A stretch of 64,000 bases of DNA from contig NZ_QLIX01000002.1 in the NCBI RefSeq assembly GCF_003258945.1, positions 124,843-188,842 on the forward strand, in the 5' to 3' direction. The position numbers were made by a program, and so were the translations under genes. The stretch comes from Roseicella frigidaeris (lineage in GTDB: Bacteria > Pseudomonadota > Alphaproteobacteria > Acetobacterales > Acetobacteraceae). A model generated the notes under the pieces. It was not told the origin of the DNA and made no database searches. It worked only from the letters and a program-made list of their open reading frames with translations. This document shows positions 49,670 to 59,018 of the stretch, one piece after another; position 1 is the first letter of the stretch, and every line of letters begins with the position of its first letter.

Positions 49670-52600
49670 ATGACCGACTCGGCCGGCGGCAGCTTCGTCC
49701 ATCTCCACACCCATTCCAGCTATTCACTCTCCGAGGGGGCCATCAAGGCGGAGAAGCTCGCCGCCCTGGCGAAGGCGGCCGGCATGCCCGCCGTGGCGCT
49801 GACCGACAGCGCCAACCTCTTCGGCGGGCTGGAATTCTCCCAGGCCTGCGCCGGCAAGGGGGTGCAGCCGGTCATGGGCTGCCAGCTCTTCCTCAGCCGC
49901 ACGGCGAGCGACGAGCGGCCGGAGGCGGAGCGGCTGCCGCCGGACCCGATCGTGGCGCTGGCCATGGATGCGCGGGGGCTCGACAACCTGCAGCGCCTCT
50001 CCTCCCGCGGCTTCCTGGCGGGCGATGCCTCCGGCCGGCCCTGCCTGCGGCTGACGACGCTGGAGGAGCATGCCGAGGGCATCTTCCTGCTGACCGGCGG
50101 CACCTTCGGCCCGATCGGCCGGCTGCTCGCCGAGGGGCGGCGCGCCCCGGCCGAGGCGCTGCTGCGCCGCCTCGCCGCCGCCTTCCCGGATCGGCTGGCG
50201 GTGGAGCTGAACCGCCACGGCTTGCCGGTCGAGAAGGCGATCGAGCCGGCGATGCTGGCGCTGGCCGACGAGCTGGCCCTGCCGATCGTCGCCGCCAACG
50301 ACGTCTATTTCGCCGCGCCCGGGATGCACGAGGCGCATGACGCGCTGCTCTGCATCGCCGAGAGCCGGACCCTGGCCGAGGAGGACCGGCGCCGCGTCAC
50401 CGCCGAGCACTGGTTCAAGCCGGCGGATGCCATGCGGGCGATCTTCGCCGATCTGCCGGAGGCCTGCGACAACACCCTGGCCATCGCCCGCCGCTGCGCG
50501 GTGATGGTCGAGACCAAGAAGCCCGAGCTGCCGGTCTGCCCCAAGGTGCAGCCGGGCATGACCGAGGCCGAGACGGTGCGCGACATGGCGGTGCGCGGCC
50601 TCGAGGCGCGGCTGGATGCGACGCAGATGCCGGAGGCGGCGCGCGCGCCCTACCGCGAGCGGCTCGACTACGAGCTCGGCGTCATCGAGCAGATGGGCTT
50701 CTCGGGCTATTTCCTCATCGTCGCCGACTTCATCCAGTGGGCGAAGCGGCAGGACATCCCGGTCGGGCCCGGCCGCGGCTCCGGCGCCGGCTCGGTGGCC
50801 GCCTGGGCGCTCACCATCACCGATCTCGACCCGATGCGCTTCGGCCTGCTCTTCGAGCGCTTCCTCAACCCCGAGCGCGTCTCGATGCCGGATTTCGACA
50901 TCGATTTCTGCCAGGACCGGCGCGACGAGGTCATCAACTACGTCCGCCGCGAATACGGCGCCGATCGCGTCGCGCAGATCATCACCTTCGGCAAGCTGCA
51001 GGCCAAGGCGGCGGTGCGCGATGTCGGCCGCGTGCTCGGCATGCCCTATGGGCAGGTGGACCGCATCGCCTCGCTGATCCCCTTCAACCCCGCCAAGCCG
51101 ATCAGCCTCGCCCAGGCCATCGAGGAGGAGCCGCGGCTGCAGCAGATGCGCGACTCCGACGAGCAGGTGGCGCGGCTGCTCGAGATCGCCAACCAGCTCG
51201 AGGGCCTCTACCGCAACGCCAGCACCCATGCCGCCGGCGTCGTCATCGGCCGCAAGCCGCTGATCGAGATCGTGCCGCTCTACCGCGACCCGCGCTCGGA
51301 GATGCTGATCACCCAGTACTCGATGAAATATGTCGAGCAGGCCAGCCTGGTGAAGTTCGACTTCCTCGGCCTGAAGACGCTGACGGTGATCCAGAAGGCG
51401 CTCGAGATCCTGAAGGGGCAGGGGATCGAGGTCGACATCAACGCCATCCCGCTCGACGACCGCAAGACCTACGAGATGCTGCGCCGCGGCGACGCCGCCG
51501 GGGTGTTCCAGTTCGAAGGCGCGGGCATGCGGGACTGCCTGCGGCAGATGCGCGTCGACCGCTTCGAGGACCTGATCGCCGCCGTCTCGCTCTACCGTCC
51601 CGGCCCGATGGCGAACATCCCCGCCTATTGCCAGCGCAAGCATGGCGAGCCCTGGGAGAGCCCGCACCCGAAGATCCACCCCATCCTGGAGGAGACCTTC
51701 GGCATCATGGTCTACCAGGAGCAGGTGATGCAGATCAGCCAGGAGCTGGCGGGCTATTCGCTCGGCGGCGCCGACCTGCTGCGCCGCGCCATGGGCAAGA
51801 AGATCGCCAAGGAGATGGAGCAGCAGCGCGCCATCTTCACCGAGGGCGCGGTGCGGAACGGCATCGAGCCCGCCAAGGCGACCGAGATCTTCGACATGAT
51901 GGCGAAGTTCGCGGAGTACGGCTTCAACAAGTCGCACGCCGCCGCCTATGCGCTGGTCTCCTACCAGACCGCCTGGCTGAAGGCGAACCACCCGGTCGCC
52001 TTCCTCGCCGCCTCCATGACGCTCGATCTCGACAAGACCGAGAAGCTGGCGAACCACATGCAGGAGGCGAGCCGGCTCGGCATCCCCGTCCTGCCGCCGG
52101 ACGTGAACCGCTCGGGCGCCGAGTTCCTGGTCGAGGCGACGGAGGAGGGCAAGCCGGCCATCCGCTTCGCCCTCGCCGCGGTCAAGCGCGTCGGCGCCCA
52201 GGCCATGCGCGACCTGGTGCGGGCGCGCGACGCCAAGGGGCCCTTCGGCTCCATCGCCGAGTTCGCCCACCGGGTCGATCCGAAGCTGCTCAACAAGATG
52301 CAGATCGAGAACTTGGCCAAGGCCGGCGCCTTCGACAGCCTGGAGCGCAACCGCGCCAAGCTGGTCGGCGGGGCGGAGGTGATCCTCCGCCGCGCCCAGG
52401 CCGCGGCGGAGGAGCGGGTCAGCGCCCAGATCGCCCTCTTCGGCGGCGCCGGCTCGCGGCCCGAGCCGCTGCGGATCGCCGAGATCCCGGACTGGCCGCA
52501 GCTCGAGAAGCTCGCCTTCGAGGCGGAGGCGGTCGGCTTCCACCTCTCGGCGCATCCGCTCGACACCTACAAATCCGTGCTGCAACGCCTGGGCGTCACC

Positions 52601-53122
52601 CCCTCGGCGCGGATCTCGGAGCGCGCCCGGGCCGGCGCGGCGCGGCTGAAGCTGGCCGGGACGGTGGTCGCCAGCAAGGAGCGGCCGACCCGGACCGGCA
52701 GCCGCATGGCCTGGGTCACCCTCTCGGACGCCGCCGGCAGCTACGAGGTCACCCTCTTCTCCGAGGTGCTCTCCCGCTCGCGCGAGCTGCTGGCCGAGGG
52801 CACGGCGGTGCTCTGCACCGCCGAGGCGCGGCTGGATGGCGAGATGCTGCGGCTCACGGCGCAGGAGTTCGAGGGGCTGGAGAAGGCGGCGCAGCAGGTG
52901 GGGCAGGGCATCCGCCTCTGGCTCGAGGGCGAGGCCGGGGTGCCGGTGATCCGCGACCTGCTGGCGAAGGAGGGCCGCGGCCGCGGCCGCGTGGTGGTGG
53001 TGGCGCGCACCGGCCAGGGACAGGAGGTGGAGCTGGCCCTGCCCGGCGGCTTCAACGTCTCGCCGCGGCTCGTCCAGCAGATGCGGGTGGTGCCGGGCAT
53101 CGCCGAGGTCGAAACGGTCTAG
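49670..53122 (+). CDS. dnaE: DNA polymerase III alpha subunit
   Basis: An 1150-residue replicative polymerase. Start ATG 49670 (MTDSAGGSFVHLHTHSSYSL). N-terminal PHP domain: HLHTHSSYSLSEGAIKAEKL and VALTDSANLFGGLEF. The polymerase palm has GPGRGSGAGSVAAWALTITD and MPDFDIDFCQDRRDEVI, with the metal-binding Asp pair of D-x-D. The fingers region shows YRPGPMANIPAYCQRKHGE and YQEQVMQISQELAGYSLGGA. A helix-hairpin-helix element (FAEYGFNKSHAAAYALVSYQ region) follows, then a C-terminal OB fold (LKLAGTVVASKERPTRTGSR) and tau-binding tail. It matches the DnaE1 type in length and start. Confidence 0.96.
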   Translation: MTDSAGGSFVHLHTHSSYSLSEGAIKAEKLAALAKAAGMPAVALTDSANLFGGLEFSQACAGKGVQPVMGCQLFLSRTASDERPEAERLPPDPIVALAMDARGLDNLQRLSSRGFLAGDASGRPCLRLTTLEEHAEGIFLLTGGTFGPIGRLLAEGRRAPAEALLRRLAAAFPDRLAVELNRHGLPVEKAIEPAMLALADELALPIVAANDVYFAAPGMHEAHDALLCIAESRTLAEEDRRRVTAEHWFKPADAMRAIFADLPEACDNTLAIARRCAVMVETKKPELPVCPKVQPGMTEAETVRDMAVRGLEARLDATQMPEAARAPYRERLDYELGVIEQMGFSGYFLIVADFIQWAKRQDIPVGPGRGSGAGSVAAWALTITDLDPMRFGLLFERFLNPERVSMPDFDIDFCQDRRDEVINYVRREYGADRVAQIITFGKLQAKAAVRDVGRVLGMPYGQVDRIASLIPFNPAKPISLAQAIEEEPRLQQMRDSDEQVARLLEIANQLEGLYRNASTHAAGVVIGRKPLIEIVPLYRDPRSEMLITQYSMKYVEQASLVKFDFLGLKTLTVIQKALEILKGQGIEVDINAIPLDDRKTYEMLRRGDAAGVFQFEGAGMRDCLRQMRVDRFEDLIAAVSLYRPGPMANIPAYCQRKHGEPWESPHPKIHPILEETFGIMVYQEQVMQISQELAGYSLGGADLLRRAMGKKIAKEMEQQRAIFTEGAVRNGIEPAKATEIFDMMAKFAEYGFNKSHAAAYALVSYQTAWLKANHPVAFLAASMTLDLDKTEKLANHMQEASRLGIPVLPPDVNRSGAEFLVEATEEGKPAIRFALAAVKRVGAQAMRDLVRARDAKGPFGSIAEFAHRVDPKLLNKMQIENLAKAGAFDSLERNRAKLVGGAEVILRRAQAAAEERVSAQIALFGGAGSRPEPLRIAEIPDWPQLEKLAFEAEAVGFHLSAHPLDTYKSVLQRLGVTPSARISERARAGAARLKLAGTVVASKERPTRTGSRMAWVTLSDAAGSYEVTLFSEVLSRSRELLAEGTAVLCTAEARLDGEMLRLTAQEFEGLEKAAQQVGQGIRLWLEGEAGVPVIRDLLAKEGRGRGRVVVVARTGQGQEVELALPGGFNVSPRLVQQMRVVPGIAEVETV

Positions 53123-53218
53123 GCGCGCCCCGGGAGGCCGCCGCGCGTCGCCGCAGACGGACGGCGCAATGACCGGTCCGGGGCCGGGCGGGACCGTCCG
53201 GCCGGCGCCGCGGCCGTC

Positions 53219-53247
53219 TTGCCCCGGGGCTGGCCGCATGCCATATC
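53219..53247 (+). promoter_or_regulatory. Candidate promoter of rpsB-tsf
   Basis: TTGCCC (53219-53224), a 17-bp spacer and CATATC (53242-53247), giving a leader of about 130 nt before rpsB. The gap otherwise contains GC-rich inverted repeats. Confidence 0.4.
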
Positions 53248-53385
53248 CCCGCCGCTGCCGTGGGGAAGCCCGCGGCGGCAAATCCGCACGCGGCGCACCC
53301 TTCCCTATCGGTCGGGTCCGGTCCCGGGAGACATCCGGGAAGGCGCCGCGGAGGCTCAACCGGACTGATTGGAAGGATTTCGCCG

Positions 53386-54297
53386 ATGGCGATGCCCCAG
53401 GTCACCCTGCGCGCCCTGCTCGAGGCGGGCGTGCATTTCGGCCACCATACGCGGCGCTGGAACCCGCGCATGGCCCCCTACATCTTCGGCGTGCGCAACC
53501 AGGTCCATATCCTGGACCTGCAGCAGACCGTCCCGATGATGGACCGCGCGCTGCGCGCCGTCCGCGACGTCGTGGCCGCCGGCGGCCGCGTCCTCTTCGT
53601 CGGCACCAAGAAGGCGGCGGCCGAGTATGTGGCCGAGGCGGCGACCCGCTGCGGCCAGTATTACGTCAACCACCGCTGGCTCGGCGGCATGCTGACCAAC
53701 TGGAAGACGATCACCGGCTCCATCAAGCGCCTGAAGCAGATGGAGGACCAGCTCTCCGGCAACGTCCAGGGCCTCACCAAGAAAGAGGTCCTGATGCTGA
53801 CGCGCGAGAAGGAGAAGCTCGACCGCGCCCTCGGCGGCATCAAGGAGATGGGCGGCCTGCCCGACATCATCTTCGTCATCGACGTGGTGAAGGAGAAGCT
53901 GGCGATCGAGGAGGCCAACAAGCTCGGCATCCCGGTCGTCGCCGTGGTCGATTCCAACGCCGATCCGCAGGGCGTCGCCTTCCCGATCCCGGGCAATGAC
54001 GACGCGATCCGCGCCATCAACCTCTATTGCGACATGGTCGCCGGCGCGGTCTTCGACGGCATCTCGGCCGAGCTACAGGCCAGCGGCGTCGATCTCGGCG
54101 CCACCGAGGAGCTGCCGGTCGAGCCCGAGCTGACCTCCGAACTGGCCCCTGAGTTGGCCCCCGAGCTGGCGCCGGACCTGACCGAGGGCGAGCCGGTGCT
54201 GGCCGATGCGCAGTCCAGCCCGACCGCCGGCCTCGACACCGAGAGCCTGGAGACGATCGTCCAGGCCAACGAGGACGACGGCAACCGGGCCGGCTGA
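53386..54297 (+). CDS. rpsB: 30S ribosomal protein S2 with an acidic repeat tail
   Basis: 303 residues; ATG 53386 with GGAAGGA eight bases upstream ([20 protein letters not shown]). S2 signatures are intact: [40 protein letters not shown] and [20 protein letters not shown]. The core ends near residue 235. The remaining tail of about 60 residues is Glu/Leu/Pro-rich with a short tandem motif (SELAP, PELAP, PELAP, PDL; about residues 250-266). E. coli S2 is about 241 residues, so this is an extension on the solvent side of the small subunit. It is followed by a hairpin and tsf, the usual pair. Confidence 0.96.
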   Translation: MAMPQVTLRALLEAGVHFGHHTRRWNPRMAPYIFGVRNQVHILDLQQTVPMMDRALRAVRDVVAAGGRVLFVGTKKAAAEYVAEAATRCGQYYVNHRWLGGMLTNWKTITGSIKRLKQMEDQLSGNVQGLTKKEVLMLTREKEKLDRALGGIKEMGGLPDIIFVIDVVKEKLAIEEANKLGIPVVAVVDSNADPQGVAFPIPGNDDAIRAINLYCDMVAGAVFDGISAELQASGVDLGATEELPVEPELTSELAPELAPELAPDLTEGEPVLADAQSSPTAGLDTESLETIVQANEDDGNRAG

Positions 54298-54357
54298 CGG
54301 CCAGGCGGCGCGGCCAGGGCCGCAAGCCGCCGGGCTGGCAAGGACACGCTGCATGGC

Positions 54358-54387
54358 GGGCCGGCGTTCGGGATGGAACGCCGGCCC
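54358..54387 (+). terminator. rpsB-tsf intergenic hairpin (attenuator)
   Basis: GGGCCGGCGTTC (54358-54369) pairs perfectly with GAACGCCGGCCC (54376-54387) around a 6-nt loop, 61 bp after the rpsB stop and 100 bp before tsf. It is followed by a pyrimidine-rich stretch (GTCCTCTCTC) but no run of T. The position suggests partial termination that sets the S2 to EF-Ts ratio. Confidence 0.6.
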
Positions 54388-54487
54388 GTCCTCTCTCATT
54401 CTGCGGGGAGCGGGGCCGCGCGCCCGGACCGGAGCGTCCGCCCGCGACCTGCTTCCCCCGCTTCAGGCAAGGACACGGGAGACACCC

Positions 54488-55408
54488 ATGGCCGAGATCA
54501 CCGCCGCGCTGGTGCGCGACCTCCGCGACAAGACCGGCGCCGGCATGATGGATTGCAAGAAGGCGCTGGTCGAATCGCAGGGCGACATGGAGGCCGCGAT
54601 CGACTGGCTCCGGAAGAAGGGCCTGTCCGCCGCCGCCAAGAAGTCCGGGCGGGTGGCCGCCGAGGGGCTGGTCGGCGTCGCCACCGGGCCGCAGATCGGC
54701 GCCATGGTCGAGGTGAATGCCGAGACCGACTTCGTCGCGCGCAACGAACAATTCCAGGGCTTCGTCGCCGAGGTGGCGGGGCTGGTGCTCTCGGTCGGCG
54801 ACGATCTGGAGGTGCTGAAGCGCGCGCCCTTCCCGGGCACGCGGCATTCGGTGGCCGAGGAGCTGACGCGCCTGATCGCCACCATCGGCGAGAACATGAA
54901 CATCCGGCGCGCCAAGCGCCTCGAGGTCAACAAGGGCGTGGTGGCCACCTACACCCACAACGCGATCCGGCCGGGCCTCGGCAAGATCGGCGTCCTGGTG
55001 GCGCTCGAGGGCAGCTCGGAGATCGACGCGCTCGAGACCATCGGCCGGCAGATCGGCATGCATGTCGCCGCCGCCCGTCCGGAGGCGCTCGAGGTCGGCT
55101 CGGTCGATCCCTCGGCGCTCGAGCGGGAGAAGTCGGTGCTCGCCGAGCAGGCCCGCGCCTCGGGCAAGTCGGAGGCGATCATTGCGAAGATGGTCGAGGG
55201 CCGGATCCGGAAATACTACGAGGAGGTGGTCCTGCTGGAGCAGGTCTGGGTGCATGACGGCGAGAGCCGGGTGAAGGAGATCGTCCGCAAGGCCGGCGGC
55301 AACCTCACCGGATTCGCCCGCTTCCAGCTCGGCGAGGGCATCGACAAGCCGGTCGGTCCGGATTTCGCCACCGAGGTCGCGGCGGCGGCCGGCACCGGGC
55401 CGGCCTGA
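54488..55408 (+). CDS. tsf: Elongation factor Ts
   Basis: 306 residues; ATG 54488 with GGGAG six bases upstream. The N-terminal UBA-like domain and the EF-Ts signature 1 are present ([20 protein letters not shown]), then the core [20 protein letters not shown] with the T-D-F-V motif that contacts the EF-Tu magnesium site. It regenerates EF-Tu-GTP in the cytoplasm. A candidate promoter for pyrH lies after the stop (TTGATT 55476-55481, 17-bp spacer, TTAGTC 55499-55504). Confidence 0.97.
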   Translation: MAEITAALVRDLRDKTGAGMMDCKKALVESQGDMEAAIDWLRKKGLSAAAKKSGRVAAEGLVGVATGPQIGAMVEVNAETDFVARNEQFQGFVAEVAGLVLSVGDDLEVLKRAPFPGTRHSVAEELTRLIATIGENMNIRRAKRLEVNKGVVATYTHNAIRPGLGKIGVLVALEGSSEIDALETIGRQIGMHVAAARPEALEVGSVDPSALEREKSVLAEQARASGKSEAIIAKMVEGRIRKYYEEVVLLEQVWVHDGESRVKEIVRKAGGNLTGFARFQLGEGIDKPVGPDFATEVAAAAGTGPA

Positions 55409-55543
55409 GCCGAGGGGCGGGGAGGGGGCGATGTGGCTGCCGCGCGATGCAGGGCGGCCATATCGCATCCCCTTGTTGATTCCCGAGCTTGTCCAGGGTT
55501 AGTCGGGTGCCTACCTTCAGCCGCTTGCCGTGACGGACCCAGA

Positions 55544-56269
55544 ATGAGCCCCCAGACCAGCTACAAGCGTGTCATGCTCAAGGTGTCCGGCGAGGCACTG
55601 ATGGGCCAGGGCGATTACGGCCTCGACACCAACACCTGCCGCCGCATCGCGGAGGATGTGAAGGGCGTCGTCGAGCTCGGCGCCGAGGTCTGCCTGGTCA
55701 TCGGCGGCGGCAACATCTTCCGCGGCATCGCCGGCGCCGCCACCGGGATGGACCGTGCCCAGGCCGACTACATGGGCATGCTGGCGACGGTGATGAACGC
55801 GCTGGCCATGCAGTCGGCGCTGGAGAAGGTCGGCGTGCCGACGCGGGTGCAGAGCGCCATCGCCATGCAGTCGGTCTGCGAGCCCTATATCCGCCGCCGG
55901 GCGATCCGGCACATGGAGAAGGGCCGGGTCGTCATCTTCGCCGCCGGCACGGGCAATCCCTTCTTCACCACCGACACCGCCGCGGCGCTCCGCGCCGCCG
56001 AGATGCAGTGCGACGCGCTGCTGAAGGGCACGCAGGTCGATGGCGTCTATTCGGCGGATCCGCGCAAGAACGCCCAGGCCGAGCGCTACGTGACGCTCAC
56101 CTATCTCGACATGCTGGCGCGGGACCTCGCGGTCATGGATGCCGCGGCGATCTCGCTCTGCCGCGAGAACAAGCTGCCGATCATCGTCTTCAACATCCAC
56201 GAGCAGGGCGCCTTCACCTCGGTGATGCGGGGCGAGGGTAATTTCACCACGGTCGTGGAGCAGCAGTAG
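55544..56269 (+). CDS. pyrH: UMP kinase
   Basis: A 241-residue member of the amino-acid-kinase fold that phosphorylates UMP to UDP. Start ATG 55544 ([20 protein letters not shown]). Motifs are [16 protein letters not shown] (phosphate loop), [40 protein letters not shown] and [17 protein letters not shown]. Hexameric and usually GTP-activated (family knowledge). It starts 135 bp after the tsf stop, and a REP-like repeat begins 4 bp after its own stop. Confidence 0.97.
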   Translation: MSPQTSYKRVMLKVSGEALMGQGDYGLDTNTCRRIAEDVKGVVELGAEVCLVIGGGNIFRGIAGAATGMDRAQADYMGMLATVMNALAMQSALEKVGVPTRVQSAIAMQSVCEPYIRRRAIRHMEKGRVVIFAAGTGNPFFTTDTAAALRAAEMQCDALLKGTQVDGVYSADPRKNAQAERYVTLTYLDMLARDLAVMDAAAISLCRENKLPIIVFNIHEQGAFTSVMRGEGNFTTVVEQQ

Positions 56270-56273
56270 AGCC

Positions 56274-56316
56274 GATCCCGATCGGGTGGGAGCACCGGGT
56301 TGGGTGAGGAGGCTCT
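56274..56316. repeat. REP-like palindrome, copy 3 (inverted relative to copies 1 and 2)
   Basis: Reads GATCCCGATCGGGTGG, then GAGCACCGGGTTGGGTGAGG and AGGCTCT. Against the reverse complement of copy 1 (41779-41821) about 35 of 43 bases agree, including both ends. It lies directly after the pyrH stop. The rest of the 321-bp gap to frr (56270-56590) is GC-rich, with several short inverted repeats and no supported gene. Confidence 0.7.
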
Positions 56317-56590
56317 GGGAACGATGGACTGGAGCGCCGGCCGTGCACGCAGGTGAACGGACATGCTCCAGCTGGGTCCCGTCCGGGCGGCAACGCCTCG
56401 GCGGGCCCGCGGGCTCCCTGCCGCCGGCTGGGCCTCTCGCCCGGCTGGGGGTAGGAAACGGAAACAGGGGTCGGGACGCCCATGCCGCGGCGAGTCGCGG
56501 CGGTGACGGACCGGCCCGCCTGGTGGCGGGCGGCGCGTGGCGTCGGCCTGCGACCCTGCCAGGCGGATCGAGGAACGAGGAGCAGGGGCC

Positions 56591-57163
56591 ATGCCGGCCG
56601 ACCTCAAGTCGCTGAAGCAGGATCTCACGCGCCGCATGGACGGTGCGATCGAGCTGCTGAAGAAGGAGTTTTCCGGTCTGCGCACCGGCCGCGCCAGCCC
56701 GGCGCTGCTCGAGCCCGTGCGGGTCGAGGCCTATGGCAACAACCAGCCGCTGAACCAGCTGGCCAATGTCTCGGTCGCCGGGCCGAGCCTGCTGTCGGTG
56801 CAGGTCTGGGACAAGTCGGTGGTCAAGGCGGTCGAGGTCGCCATCCGCGACTCCGGCCTCGGCCTCAACCCGCAGACCGAGGGCCAGGTGATCCGCGTGC
56901 CGCTGCCGCCGCTGACCCAGGAGCGCCGCACCGAGCTGGTGCGCACCGCGGCGAAATACGCCGAGAGCGCCAAGGTCGCCGTCCGCGGCGTGCGCCGCGA
57001 CGGCATGGAGCAGATCAAGGCGCAGGAGAAGGACAAGAAGGCGCCGATCAGCCAGGACGACGCCAAGCATTGGTCCGATGAGGTGCAGAAGCTCACCGAC
57101 CAGTACATCAAGCAGGTCGACCAGGTGCTCGCCGACAAGGAAAAGGACATCAGGCAGGTCTGA
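56591..57163 (+). CDS. frr: Ribosome recycling factor
   Basis: 190 residues from ATG 56591 (MPADLKSLKQDLTRRMDGAI), with an AGGAG-type sequence upstream. Domain I is the three-helix bundle: FSGLRTGRASPALLEPVRVE and RVPLPPLTQERRTELVRTAA, and the C-terminal helix KLTDQYIKQVDQVLADKEKD. It splits post-termination ribosomes with EF-G. pyrH-frr-uppS-cdsA-dxr-rseP-bamA is the standard alphaproteobacterial order. Confidence 0.97.
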   Translation: MPADLKSLKQDLTRRMDGAIELLKKEFSGLRTGRASPALLEPVRVEAYGNNQPLNQLANVSVAGPSLLSVQVWDKSVVKAVEVAIRDSGLGLNPQTEGQVIRVPLPPLTQERRTELVRTAAKYAESAKVAVRGVRRDGMEQIKAQEKDKKAPISQDDAKHWSDEVQKLTDQYIKQVDQVLADKEKDIRQV

Positions 57164-57169
57164 GCCGCG

Positions 57170-57949
57170 GTGTCCGGTCTTCCCAAGTTGAACCTCGCGC
57201 CGCTCGCCTCCGCGCCCGATGTGGCGCCGCGCCGGCCCGGCCATCCGGGCCCGCCGGCCCATGTCGCCATCATCATGGACGGCAACCGCCGCTGGGCGGA
57301 GGCGCGCGGCCTGCCCGTGCCGCTTGGCCACAAGGCCGGGGCGGAGGCGGTGCGGCGCACCATCGAGGCCTGCATCCAGGAGGGCATCGGCTGGCTGACC
57401 CTCTTCGCCTTCTCCTCGGAGAACTGGCTGCGGCCGATCGAGGAGGTGCGGGCGCTCACCGGCCTGCTGCGGCTCTATCTGCGGGCCGAGGTGGCGACGC
57501 TGGCGCGGGAGGGCATCCGGCTGCGGGTGATCGGCGACCGCGCCCGCTTTGGCCTCGAGACCATGCATGAGATCGAGCGCGCCGAGGCGCAGACGGCGGG
57601 CGGCACGCGGCTGAACCTCACCGTCGCCCTCTCCTATGGCGGCCGCGGCGAGATCGTCGCCGCCGCCCGCGCGGTGGCGGAGGCGGCGCGGGATGGCCGG
57701 CTCGACCCGGCCACGCTGGACGAGACGAGCTTCGGCGGCCGGCTCTTCACCGCGGGCATGCCCGACCCCGACCTCATCATCCGCACCTCGGGCGAGCAGC
57801 GGCTGTCGAATTTCCTGCTCTGGCAGGCCGCCTATGCCGAGTTCGTCTTCCAGGACGTGCTCTGGCCGGATTACGGCGCCGATTGCCTCGGCCAGGCGAT
57901 CCGCGAATTCGGCCGCCGGGAACGGCGCTACGGTGCCCGCGCTGGCTGA
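57170..57949 (+). CDS. uppS: Isoprenyl transferase (undecaprenyl diphosphate synthase)
   Basis: 259 residues from GTG 57170, 6 bp after frr. cis-Prenyltransferase motifs are HVAIIMDGNRRWAEARGLPV, with the catalytic Asp of M-D-G-N-R-R-W-A, then GHKAGAEAVRRTIEACIQEG, TLFAFSSENWLRP and DLIIRTSGEQRLSNFLLWQA (R-T-S-G-E-x-R). It makes the C55 lipid carrier for peptidoglycan and other glycans. Its 3' end overlaps cdsA by 17 bp. Confidence 0.96.
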   Translation: MSGLPKLNLAPLASAPDVAPRRPGHPGPPAHVAIIMDGNRRWAEARGLPVPLGHKAGAEAVRRTIEACIQEGIGWLTLFAFSSENWLRPIEEVRALTGLLRLYLRAEVATLAREGIRLRVIGDRARFGLETMHEIERAEAQTAGGTRLNLTVALSYGGRGEIVAAARAVAEAARDGRLDPATLDETSFGGRLFTAGMPDPDLIIRTSGEQRLSNFLLWQAAYAEFVFQDVLWPDYGADCLGQAIREFGRRERRYGARAG

Positions 57950-58802
57950 CGCGCCCCCCCGCCACGGCTCCCTGGTCGCGCGCTGGCCGGATCTGCGCAA
58001 GCGGATCCTCTCGGCCGCGCTGCTCGGCCCGGCGGCGCTGCTCTGCATCTGGCTCGGCGCCGAGGCCTGGGCCGCGCTGATGGCGGCGGCGGTGGCGCTG
58101 CTGGCCTGGGAATGGGTGCGGCTCTGCGGCTTCTCCACCCGGCGCCTGCCCGGGCTCGCGGTGCCGATCCTGGTGCTCGGCGCCGGGACCCTGGCCGTCG
58201 AGGCCGCCTGGGGCTGGGCCCTCGGCCTGCTCGTCCTCGGCTTCCTCGGCCTCTGGGCCCTCGGCCCGCCGGCCGGGCAGCGGCAGTCCCGGCTCGGCTT
58301 CTGGCTCGCCTTCGGCGTGCTCTATATCGGCCTCGCGGGCGTCGCCCTGATCCATCTGCGCGGCGATGCCGCGGTCGGCCGCTGGAACGTGCTGTTCCTC
58401 TTCCTCCTCGTCTGGGCGAGCGATATCGGCGCCTATGTCGCCGGCCGGCGCTTCGGCGGCCCGAAGCTCGCCCCGGCGATCTCGCCGAACAAGACCTGGA
58501 CCGGTGCCGCGGGGGGGCTGGTCTCGGCCTTCCTCGTCGCGCTGCTGGCGGTGGCGGCGATCGAGGGCGGTGCGCCGCCCGTCGGCCGGGTGGCGCTGCT
58601 CGCCCTGCTGCTCGGCGTCACCGCCCAGGCCGGGGACCTGTTCGAGAGCTGGATCAAGCGCCGCTTCCAGGTGAAGGACAGCTCGGCCCTGATCCCCGGC
58701 CATGGCGGGCTGCTCGACCGGCTGGACGCGGTGCTGACGGCGGCGCCGGTCGCCGCCCTGTTGGGCGTTCTGCTCGGTCCTGGGGCAGCGCTGTGGCATT
58801 GA
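57933..58802 (+). CDS. cdsA: Phosphatidate cytidylyltransferase (CDP-diglyceride synthase)
   Basis: 289 residues from GTG 57933, inside the uppS 3' end. About eight transmembrane helices. The C-terminal family signature is SWIKRRFQVKDSSALIPGHG, continuing GLLDRLD, matching S-x-x-K-R-x4-K-D-x-x-x-x-x-P-x-H-G-G-x-x-D-R. It converts phosphatidic acid and CTP to CDP-diacylglycerol at the inner membrane. The preceding motif WASDIGAYVAGRRFGGPKLA and SPNKTWTGAAGG are also typical. Confidence 0.95.
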   Translation: MPALADAPPRHGSLVARWPDLRKRILSAALLGPAALLCIWLGAEAWAALMAAAVALLAWEWVRLCGFSTRRLPGLAVPILVLGAGTLAVEAAWGWALGLLVLGFLGLWALGPPAGQRQSRLGFWLAFGVLYIGLAGVALIHLRGDAAVGRWNVLFLFLLVWASDIGAYVAGRRFGGPKLAPAISPNKTWTGAAGGLVSAFLVALLAVAAIEGGAPPVGRVALLALLLGVTAQAGDLFESWIKRRFQVKDSSALIPGHGGLLDRLDAVLTAAPVAALLGVLLGPGAALWH

Positions 58803-58825
58803 TGCCACGGATCGGGGGGCGTACC

Positions 58826-58913
58826 GCTTGCGCAAGCCACCTGGCGCCTGCCATGAGGCGGCCCTGGCCGGCATTGTCCCGCCGGGCGTCCCGAGGCTCG
58901 GCGGTCTCGGGAC
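58826..58913. other. cdsA-dxr gap with two inverted repeats
   Basis: A perfect 12-bp palindrome GCTTGCGCAAGC (58826-58837) and a hairpin GTCCCGAG/CTCGGGAC (58888-58895/58906-58913, 10-nt loop) lie in the 216-bp gap. No T-tract follows. They may tune expression between cdsA and dxr. Confidence 0.45.
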
Positions 58914-59018
58914 AGGCCGGTGGATGATGGTGAAGCGGCTGGCAAGCAAGGGTTTCAGGGCGATGCGAAGCGGGTCTCCAGGATGCGTGCTGGCGCCGGA
59001 AGCAGGGCGGACCGCCCC

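Noticed and set aside
49724-53359. A minus-strand open frame of about 1200 codons antisense to dnaE
   Set aside because: dnaE on the plus strand has complete PHP, palm and OB motifs; the antisense frame is a shadow.
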